DNA from: a virus
Direction: 5' to 3' (one strand)
IMG/VR virus record: IMGVR_UViG_3300014325_000017
Location: 1 to 53,223 of that record
DNA length: 53,223 nucleotides
Part shown: positions 46,868 to 53,223 of the stretch, one piece after another
How the letters are laid out: each line of letters starts with the position of its first letter
Position numbering within the stretch: the stretch's first letter is position 1
Program-made: the position numbers and the translations under genes
Notes under the pieces: model-generated
What the model was told of the DNA's origin: nothing
The model's database searches: none
Seen by the model: only the letters and a program-made list of their open reading frames with translations

Positions 46868-48679
46868 CTATCTCCTAACCTTGGGTATGCGACGTTTAGC
46901 TATTACTCTAACAACAGCCCAATTATCTTCTACCCTTGGACTGTTGCTTGATGAGTATTTCCTGACTTCAGTATCCATCCAAGAACTAGCAGTATCCAAG
47001 CCACTGACTAATAGGCCAGCGTTCTGTGCTTGGATAAGTGCCGCTCTATGGTTACTTGGATACGTTAGATCAGTAACAGGTTGCGAGAATACATTTAAGT
47101 TATCCGCTTGTGTCCATTTCTCCGGATATACCATCTTATTGCCTGCCATCATTTGCTGCCAAGAAGTATGCTTCTTGCCGTATACATAAGCGTTGATGTT
47201 ATGGGCTTTAGGAGTAGTTCTCGAAACACCCCAAGTTAAACCATCAATAGTATCAGTAAGTATCATTGCTTCACCGTCAATCGTGACACTTTCTCCTGGT
47301 GCGAAGGTATCTTTGTATTGAAGCCTGATAGTATCATCTGTTGTTGTCATAGCAACAGCAAGAGCACCAGCATTGTTGTAGCGGATATGGTAAGGCGAAG
47401 GATAAGCTCTAGCATATCCGCTTGTTGCAATGGCTCTATCTATTAGATTCTTTATCAACCACTCTGCTACAATGCGCCAATTGTCAAAGCCAGCAGATAC
47501 CATCCAAGCAAGAGCCAAACCAGTATAGTTTGTCTGCCAGACGTGGGAACCTGTATTGGGAGGGTCTTTAGTAGAAGCTTGACCAGTGTCACACATATCA
47601 TGGAATACATAGTTCCAAGGATTGGAAGATGTATCATTGACATGCTTCATAGCAATAGTGCGTTGCTGTTCAAGCATCTCCGCAAAATGGCTACGTGGCA
47701 TTAGCCAATTAGGAACGTTATCAGGAGTAATCAAATAAGTTTGCGCTGTTGTTCTTAGTGGCCAAGCAAAGTATCTACCTCTATCAGACCACCTTGAATT
47801 AGGTGGTTGCTTTAATGGAATATGGTTTGTAAGAAACTGTTGTTCTTCCAAATAGTATGGATCACCAGTCAGTAGATACGGAATGTAAGTCAGAGATGGA
47901 TGATGCCCACTATCAGTCTTGGTTTTATTAGTGCTCTTGAAGTATGGCGTTCCTTCTTTCTCGGCATACATGTTAGCCTTAGTATAAGTATATAACCAAT
48001 CGAATGGGGCTAGTGTATTAGGATCGCGTTGATGCTGTTGAAAGGAACCGGAAGCTTCTGCTTGGTTACGGAAGAAACTTTCAGGCGCATCTCTTGTCGC
48101 GTATTGAGCTTGCCAACCAGTGATCAAACCAATACCTGGATAGATGCCAGTTTGTCCCTGATCCGCTGGTATGCCGCACAGCGCCATTGGCGTATATGCA
48201 GGAATGTTATACAATGGCCCTTTACATAGATCAGCCGCATCAAGTGTAGGGATTAAGTTAGCATTCATTAGATCGCGCATAGTAAAGCGAACTGGTCTAA
48301 CGGATGATTGCCAACGCCAACGAGAAAACCAATAGTGATAAGGAACACTGATAGTTTCAGTTGTTCCATTGCGAGTAGTAATGACAACTTGATAAGCGCC
48401 TAGATCAGAGATAGGCGTATACCAAGGATTACCAAACTCAAAAATCCATTCTTCTCTGCTACTGTTTTCATCTGGTCTATAGAAGACAGTGAAGTTAGGA
48501 AGTGTAGGACTAGTGCAAAGATAACATTGCTGGATGAAGTCGCCTTCAGGATCAATGAACGATTCAAGTTGTTCTTGTGGATAGAACAGATGAGTAGCCC
48601 CATCGCTCATAATAACGTTGGCGCTAACTGTAGCGGCAGCATCGGCAATTAGATCAACTGAGAACGATTGAACTATCAT
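46868..48679 (-). CDS. Large tail protein with (alpha/alpha)-barrel-like region; depolymerase candidate
   Basis: A 603-residue protein. Residues 140-460 contain HHPSLTYIPYLLTGDPYYLE, WSDRGRYFAWPLRTTAQTYL and HVWQTNYTGLALAWMVSAGF, a repeated helical-hairpin pattern reminiscent of six-hairpin glycosidase or lyase folds. N- and C-terminal parts are beta-rich. Such tail enzymes cut host polysaccharide. With a possible PEP-CTERM/exopolysaccharide host, a capsule or EPS depolymerase fits, but catalytic residues cannot be named. Confidence 0.6.
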   Translation of the reverse strand: MIVQSFSVDLIADAAATVSANVIMSDGATHLFYPQEQLESFIDPEGDFIQQCYLCTSPTLPNFTVFYRPDENSSREEWIFEFGNPWYTPISDLGAYQVVITTRNGTTETISVPYHYWFSRWRWQSSVRPVRFTMRDLMNANLIPTLDAADLCKGPLYNIPAYTPMALCGIPADQGQTGIYPGIGLITGWQAQYATRDAPESFFRNQAEASGSFQQHQRDPNTLAPFDWLYTYTKANMYAEKEGTPYFKSTNKTKTDSGHHPSLTYIPYLLTGDPYYLEEQQFLTNHIPLKQPPNSRWSDRGRYFAWPLRTTAQTYLITPDNVPNWLMPRSHFAEMLEQQRTIAMKHVNDTSSNPWNYVFHDMCDTGQASTKDPPNTGSHVWQTNYTGLALAWMVSAGFDNWRIVAEWLIKNLIDRAIATSGYARAYPSPYHIRYNNAGALAVAMTTTDDTIRLQYKDTFAPGESVTIDGEAMILTDTIDGLTWGVSRTTPKAHNINAYVYGKKHTSWQQMMAGNKMVYPEKWTQADNLNVFSQPVTDLTYPSNHRAALIQAQNAGLLVSGLDTASSWMDTEVRKYSSSNSPRVEDNWAVVRVIAKRRIPKVRR

Positions 48680-48987
48680 GGTGCAGTTACCGTAATGGCA
48701 TATCCACCAGGAGCTAGACTAGTTGATCCGATAACAAGATAACAAGGAACCGAACCACTGTTGGTTAGATCAAACTTATTAGCATCAGGACCACCTAACT
48801 CTAGTTGTTCATCATAAGGATCACCAGAATGAGTTTCTACTGTAACTTCACCTAATTGCATTCCAGCATTATCAGTTGGCACTTGAACTGAAATGCCTTC
48901 TGCCGATCCATTGATCAACACTTGCATTACATCTGAACCCATGAGTTCAACTGTAAACGTATAAGTCATCTTTGGTGGCTTACCCAT
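48676..48987 (-). CDS. Small beta-rich tail protein
   Basis: A 103-residue protein starting MGKPPKMTYTFTVELMGSDV. The ATG at 48987 is 8 nt after AGGAG, which is part of a CGCCAGGAG word (48996-49004); the frame is open to 49035. Late part: GEVTVETHSGDPYDEQLELG, SVPCYLVIGSTSLAPGGYAI. Looks like an immunoglobulin-type or decoration domain. Confidence 0.6.
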   Translation of the reverse strand: MGKPPKMTYTFTVELMGSDVMQVLINGSAEGISVQVPTDNAGMQLGEVTVETHSGDPYDEQLELGGPDANKFDLTNSGSVPCYLVIGSTSLAPGGYAITVTAP

Positions 48988-49027
48988 GTTCTCTACTCCT
49001 GGCGGGTTGTGTAGGTGAAGCACGTTA

Positions 49028-49621
49028 CTAAGCAAGAATCATAGCACGGCCAATAGAAACAGTTGGTCCAAATCCAACTGAAAATCCCGAAGGGACAGCG
49101 CCAACAAATGCTGTAGCACCAAAATTTGTAGTCCAAGTGTTTAAACCACCACTAACCGCAAACGCAAATAAAGGAGTGCCTAAAACAGCAATATTAACGC
49201 CACCAACATTTGTAGCTGGATTATTAGCAACGTTGTTGTTCCAATTTCCCCCATCTGTTGCATTACGTGCCCAGATGCGTTGAGCAATAAAATCAACAGC
49301 AATTCCAAACGTTTTACTTAAAAGCAATGTGAGACCAGTCCCACTTTGAGTAACACCATTCACATAAGTGCTACCATTATAATATAAAGCTGCATTAACT
49401 CCATTTGTGCTCCATGCTGTATTAAGTATTGCGCTAGAATTAGCAATACCAAAAGCAGGACCAGAACCCGAATTAAACGTTGTTTCCCAATACCATTTAC
49501 CTATACTTTCACTATAGATAGACCTTACACCACCATTAGCACTTGAAAATGCTACAGTTAAATTTCCATTAGATAAAGTAGCATTCGCTGTTTTATCTAA
49601 AGGATTCCAGGTAGTGGGCAT
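49028..49621 (-). CDS. SPRY-domain tail protein
   Basis: A 197-residue protein whose whole length matches a SPRY/B30.2-like pattern: LSNGNLTVAFSSANGGVRSI, GKWYWETTFNSGSGPAFGIA and ALYYNGSTYVNGV, later FGIAVDFIAQRIWARNATDG. SPRY domains bind protein or sugar partners and occur in several phage tail proteins. The ATG overlaps the split fibre TAA (TAATG). Confidence 0.75.
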   Translation of the reverse strand: MPTTWNPLDKTANATLSNGNLTVAFSSANGGVRSIYSESIGKWYWETTFNSGSGPAFGIANSSAILNTAWSTNGVNAALYYNGSTYVNGVTQSGTGLTLLLSKTFGIAVDFIAQRIWARNATDGGNWNNNVANNPATNVGGVNIAVLGTPLFAFAVSGGLNTWTTNFGATAFVGAVPSGFSVGFGPTVSIGRAMILA

Positions 49622-50779
49622 TATACCCTCGCGGCCAATATAGTTATACCAACATCAGCTAATGTTGTATCTTGCGTAGCCGGAGCAACAATTTGTATTA
49701 CATCACCAACTGCTAATGATCCACCAGCGCCAGCTAACGTGCAAGAGGTTTTGGATGCACTAGTAATAGTGATTGTTCCGAGTGCTGTTGTAGTGCCACC
49801 ACTTATTTTGTTAACAGTAAATATTGCATTTGCTGTTGTTTGAGTTACATCATAAACACAAGTTCCAGCTAACAATGCTGGAATAGTAAGAGCCATAGCA
49901 CATGGCACATTTACCACTGCATTTGCTGTAGGCTTACCAACAAAAGGAAAAGAAACGGGAACCTGTTGCACTGCTAATGGTAATGATGAATAGTCTAATC
50001 TACCACCAGAAACACCAAACCCTGAATTAGTTGCATTTACCCATTGGCTAGTATTACCGTCATTATACCAAAGATAAAGTTGAGTGCCGACACTATCCCA
50101 CCACAAAGCATTAGCGGTTGGTGCTACTGGCGCAGTGTCCGATACAACAATGGTCGCAGCGCCAGCAGTAACAGCAGTATCTACATATTGTTTGGTAGCT
50201 ATACCCAATGGGTCTGTTGGATTAGCAGCAACAGTAACAGGTTGTTTGAATGCTATACTTGTTGAGTTAAAATCTACAACAGTTACCACCAAACAAAAGC
50301 GATAGCATCCGTGAAGTTCTATTATAACTAAACGCATCTGTGCTATCGGCTGATAGTCCATACACATTATTAGAGACAGTAATAGACATGGCAAAGTCAG
50401 CAACCAATGCTGCTCTACCAACTCTCAGCGAACTAAAGATAGGTGTATTAGACCAAGCATTATTGCTTTGTGGAGTAGATGCGCCACCACGCGCGTAATA
50501 CCAACCATCCTTAGCAGCTTCAGGTATAGTTCCAGAAGCCGAGAAAGCAATGTTGTCTACATACTGTTTAGTTGCAGCTTGAAGATTAGCAACAGGATCA
50601 GCATCAAGCGTAATCTTACCAGTCATAATGCCACCAGCCATCGGCAAGTATGGCCAGTTAGGCGTTCTTGTATCCTGTAGTTGAGTAATCTCTAAGCGCG
50701 CAGTTTCAAAGTTATCGCGAACGCTTTGCGTTGTTGGTGTTCCATAGATAGGCTTGGAGCTATCAATTTGTGAAGCCAT
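49621..50779 (-). CDS. Tail fibre gene split by a +1 frameshift
   Basis: Two frames read as one fibre: the first (50779 on) runs [20 protein letters not shown] to [10 protein letters not shown] with a TAA near 50267; the second supplies [20 protein letters not shown] and then [33 protein letters not shown] and a beta-rich end. The join is needed around 50284-50293, where the coding strand reads GGTGGTAACTG. A single-base assembly error, a real mutation, or programmed shifting are possible. ATKQYVD repeats in both parts confirm that they belong together. Confidence 0.75.
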
Positions 50780-50799
50780 TTATAGTGTCTCCATATTCA

Positions 50800-51588
50800 T
50801 TATCCTGGAATCCCGCGTTGGTCCCAAATACTATTACCATCATCCCAAGTTGAATCGCCACGATCCCAAAGGGAAATAGTAACAGTGATTGGTGGTATAT
50901 TCGATCCAGGCTTTCTAGCTAGTATGCCTATGCCAAAGCCATAGTATATACGCTGATTTTGAAAACCGAATGTATAGTCAGCATTAACATAGTAAGGCCA
51001 AAGCTTAACACCAGCCGCTTTAGGAATCATATAATCTAGTAGCTGCGATCTAGGATCGCTTTCCATTATGAAATCGTTTATGTATACACGCGCATTTGCA
51101 TTACCCCAATCATCAACTCTTGTTCTAGTTACATGCAATGAATTGTTAAAGGCATAGATCAACTCTTCTGCTGTTCCATGTCCATTGTTCAAAGCTATCT
51201 TAAGATACAACAGTGTTCTGTATTCAATATCACCTAGGACAGTTGACTGTGAATAGGGTTCCCGCTTGCGTCGCATTCTGGCTTGGCCAAAGCCACGCCC
51301 AGATATCTGACTAGCAAAGCCAAAGAACGGAATGTAGATAGCATTATCTACTCTGCGAGTAATGCCAACAATAGAACCTATACCGTCTAACTGTAAACCT
51401 TCAGCGGTTTCTAGCCAACGCAAAGTGTATAAATCGTTTAGTGCTTTATCCAACAAGTTAAGTGGAGGATAAAACGCTTTACAAAAATTCTCAGTATTAC
51501 TCTTACCAATGTGTTGAGCAAGCCAATGGTTCCACGCTATTTCAGCGTGATCATGAGGGAACGCCAGAAGGTCTGTTGTATCACTCAT
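50800..51588 (-). CDS. Baseplate protein (DUF2612-like)
   Basis: A 262-residue protein with LLDKALNDLYTLRWLETAEG, LQLDGIGSIVGITR, FFGFASQISGRGFGQARMRR and YRTLLYLKIALNNGHGTAEE, the DUF2612 pattern of proteins next to the J-like wedge. It probably links the wedge to the tail fibres (gpI-like role). The ATG overlaps the J stop (ATGA). Confidence 0.8.
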   Translation of the reverse strand: MSDTTDLLAFPHDHAEIAWNHWLAQHIGKSNTENFCKAFYPPLNLLDKALNDLYTLRWLETAEGLQLDGIGSIVGITRRVDNAIYIPFFGFASQISGRGFGQARMRRKREPYSQSTVLGDIEYRTLLYLKIALNNGHGTAEELIYAFNNSLHVTRTRVDDWGNANARVYINDFIMESDPRSQLLDYMIPKAAGVKLWPYYVNADYTFGFQNQRIYYGFGIGILARKPGSNIPPITVTISLWDRGDSTWDDGNSIWDQRGIPG

Positions 51589-53057
51589 CTGACAGGTTCT
51601 ATCACTACATTGACATGAGTAACATCAAACTGTGAAAGTTCTCTAGCATTGATAGCTATGTTATCCGGTTGATAATCTCCTGGCGCTGGGACAACGTTAG
51701 GATCGGTTTCCATTGCAACAGTTATATCCATCTTGCCAATGCCTGATACACCAGCATAGATAGGACCATAGAACCTTTGAACGATTACATCTTTACCGAT
51801 ACCAAAAGAGTTGCCTGTATTGGTTACTATCGTTTGTATTTGCGGCACGCCACTATCAGGAAACGTCTCTTCATCATAGAGGTAAACATGGATGTTAACC
51901 CAGATGTAAACAGGGATTGGGCGATTGAAGTTTATATCATGCGTATAACCAGAACTATCAGTAACGGTTACTGTCACATCTCCAAAGGTATCTATACCAG
52001 CAGCTTTAGTAAGAAAGATTTGTCTGGCTATTAAATCAGGATCACCACCATAGGCGATAACTTCAATGCTATGTGGTGGTCTACCTTCGCTATCATCTAC
52101 ATCTTCTTCATTCTCGTAAACCTCAACATTGGAGATGCCAGGGACATTCTGTTGTAGTGTTGCCTTGATACTTTCAAGAGTAGCAGCGCCAAGCCTAAAG
52201 ACACCTAGATTATAGCGCAGTCTCAACTCATCATCAGTTTCCTGATTGCGCCCCAAATATCCAGAGACAATGTTGTTAACACTATCCCATCCAATCAATG
52301 TAGATACAATTTGATTTAACGAATTAGCTGATACATCCGCTGGCCCAAAAGTCTCCGCGGTAAAGTCCCCAACACAACCAATTAGTTCAAGTGTTATATT
52401 GGTTGATATCTGAAAGGTAAACGATATAGACTCAATACCGTATATCCTAATTTCATTAGCATCCAGTTCAATGTTAAACTCTGATGATAACAAGGATGTA
52501 TATAGTGCAGTTGCTATATCAATAGGAGCATCACCAGTAACACATGTATATTGATATGTAATAGCGTTGACTTGTATCCAATAAACATCACTTACAACAG
52601 CAGTTTGAATAGCAACGGTTACATCAATAGCAGCTTGGCGAGTTATAGTTACATCTTCATCAAGCAGGAAATTGTCTTGGGTATTATTATTACGGATGAT
52701 ACTACCAGCGGGAACAATAGTGCCTTCGCTTCCATAGCAAACGCACCATGAAGAGGATGCCTGAGCGAATAAGCGCCTAACACCAGAAAAGCTAACGGCG
52801 TGATCCAAGTTAACGCCAGTAGCGGATATAGGATACATAGCATGGTAAACAGCTTCCGCAAGTTCCCACATAGTAGCTTCACGTTCAGCGAACGTATCTA
52901 TGAATTGTCCTGTAAGACTATCAGGTCTAGTTTCAAAGGTAATCCCAGTGGTGAACTGTAAAGTGTCAATGATGGATTGGCGTATCTCTGGCAACCTCAT
53001 ACGAGTGAAGCCAGTTGGTAGAACACCATACATAGTTGTAGATACAAGATCAGACAC
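51585..53057 (-). CDS. Baseplate J-like wedge protein
   Basis: A 490-residue protein starting at GTG (MSDLVSTTMYGVLPTGFTRM). Landmarks: TFAEREATMWELAEAVYHAM, FSGVRRLFAQASSSWCVC, GRNQETDDELRLRYNLGVFR and TLQQNVPGISNVEVYENEED, characteristic of baseplate J family. The GTG overlaps the end of the gpW-like gene. It forms the wedge arms. Confidence 0.9.
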   Translation of the reverse strand: MSDLVSTTMYGVLPTGFTRMRLPEIRQSIIDTLQFTTGITFETRPDSLTGQFIDTFAEREATMWELAEAVYHAMYPISATGVNLDHAVSFSGVRRLFAQASSSWCVCYGSEGTIVPAGSIIRNNNTQDNFLLDEDVTITRQAAIDVTVAIQTAVVSDVYWIQVNAITYQYTCVTGDAPIDIATALYTSLLSSEFNIELDANEIRIYGIESISFTFQISTNITLELIGCVGDFTAETFGPADVSANSLNQIVSTLIGWDSVNNIVSGYLGRNQETDDELRLRYNLGVFRLGAATLESIKATLQQNVPGISNVEVYENEEDVDDSEGRPPHSIEVIAYGGDPDLIARQIFLTKAAGIDTFGDVTVTVTDSSGYTHDINFNRPIPVYIWVNIHVYLYDEETFPDSGVPQIQTIVTNTGNSFGIGKDVIVQRFYGPIYAGVSGIGKMDITVAMETDPNVVPAPGDYQPDNIAINARELSQFDVTHVNVVIEPVR

Positions 53058-53223
53058 GCGGTAGAACCTCCAATTTTACGGATTGTTCTATTGGTCCTAA
53101 ATCAGTTTCACAACTAAATTGAACACCAAGTGTTCTTGCTTTACGATCCCAATCAACAACAAGACTATCAATAGCGATAACATTAGGGATACTATTAATA
53201 TGGTTTCGCAGAATGGTTTCAAC
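53050..53223 (-). CDS. Baseplate wedge gpW/gp25-like gene (3' part; begins at window start on the circle)
   Basis: This is the continuation of the gene at 1-375. It reads ...VQFSCETDLGPIEQSVKLEV and LPRV, then TGA at 53052-53050, overlapping the J-like GTG. Only 53050-53100 is new sequence; the rest repeats the window start. Confidence 0.85.
   Translation of the reverse strand, partial: VETILRNHINSIPNVIAIDSLVVDWDRKARTLGVQFSCETDLGPIEQSVKLEVLPRV
53101..53223. repeat. Right copy of 123-bp terminal direct repeat
   Basis: Identical to bases 1-123; see left copy. Marks closure of the circular contig. Confidence 0.97.

Noticed and set aside
1-53223. Lysogeny functions (integrase, excisionase, attachment site)
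   Set aside because: No tyrosine or serine recombinase motifs or att-like repeats were seen, so a temperate lifestyle is not claimed.

Overview
The window is a near-complete, circularly closing genome of a contractile-tailed double-stranded DNA phage. Bases 53101-53223 repeat bases 1-123 exactly, so the unique length is about 53,100 bp. The gene that runs off the left edge (baseplate wedge) is completed at the right edge. The head/tail set is DUF1073 portal, Mu F-like head protein, DUF2213 protease/scaffold, DUF2184-like capsid, DUF3383-like sheath, DUF3277-like tube, frameshifted tail chaperone, tape measure, Dit-like hub, Gp138 spike, gpW/J wedge and DUF2612. This set is typical of medium-sized myoviruses of Gram-negative bacteria. 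The DNA looks moderately AT-rich by eye. A phage-encoded PEP-CTERM protein suggests a Gram-negative, exopolysaccharide-forming host with an exosortase system; this is inference. No integrase, CRISPR array, tRNA or recognisable endolysin was seen.

Layout. A divergent control region (about 35.66-36.77 kb) separates two transcription directions. Leftward (minus strand) come two ParB-like proteins, a family C DNA polymerase (DnaE-like), an HNH endonuclease, a SNF2-type helicase, small accessory genes, a DEDDh exonuclease, an AEP-type primase and a VirE-like helicase (35.7-19.4 kb). After a repeat-rich gap (18.94-19.41 kb, candidate origin) follow the nuclease, terminase, head, tail and baseplate genes (18.9-0 kb). 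The block wraps through the window edge into baseplate and tail-fibre genes (53.1-42.9 kb). One small winged-helix-like gene (22352-22633) runs against this block.

Rightward (plus strand, 36.7-42.4 kb) lies an accessory/early region of about 18 small genes. It is divided into cassettes by a repeated RNA module: a stem-loop built from CTCCTGGCGC/GCGCCAGGAG, 12-15 nt, a self-cleavage site of a type III hammerhead ribozyme, 67-77 nt, then a start codon. Seven intact hammerhead ribozymes are present. Two have changed both strands of stem I while keeping pairing, which argues strongly for selection on RNA structure. The predicted outcome is a long early transcript that cuts itself into cassette mRNAs, each with a hairpin near its 3' end and a structured 5'-OH end. 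The region ends at an intrinsic terminator whose inner stem is the same repeat word.

The 9-base word CTCCTGGCG (or its complement) was found by eye about 45 times across the genome, inside genes and in hairpins, far more than expected. Other points of interest are the PEP-CTERM gene embedded in the head operon, a perfect 38-nt palindrome abutting the terminase start and sharing its 22-nt core with a site upstream of a ParB-like gene, a homopolymer frameshift at the terminase start, and a frameshift-split tail-fibre gene.
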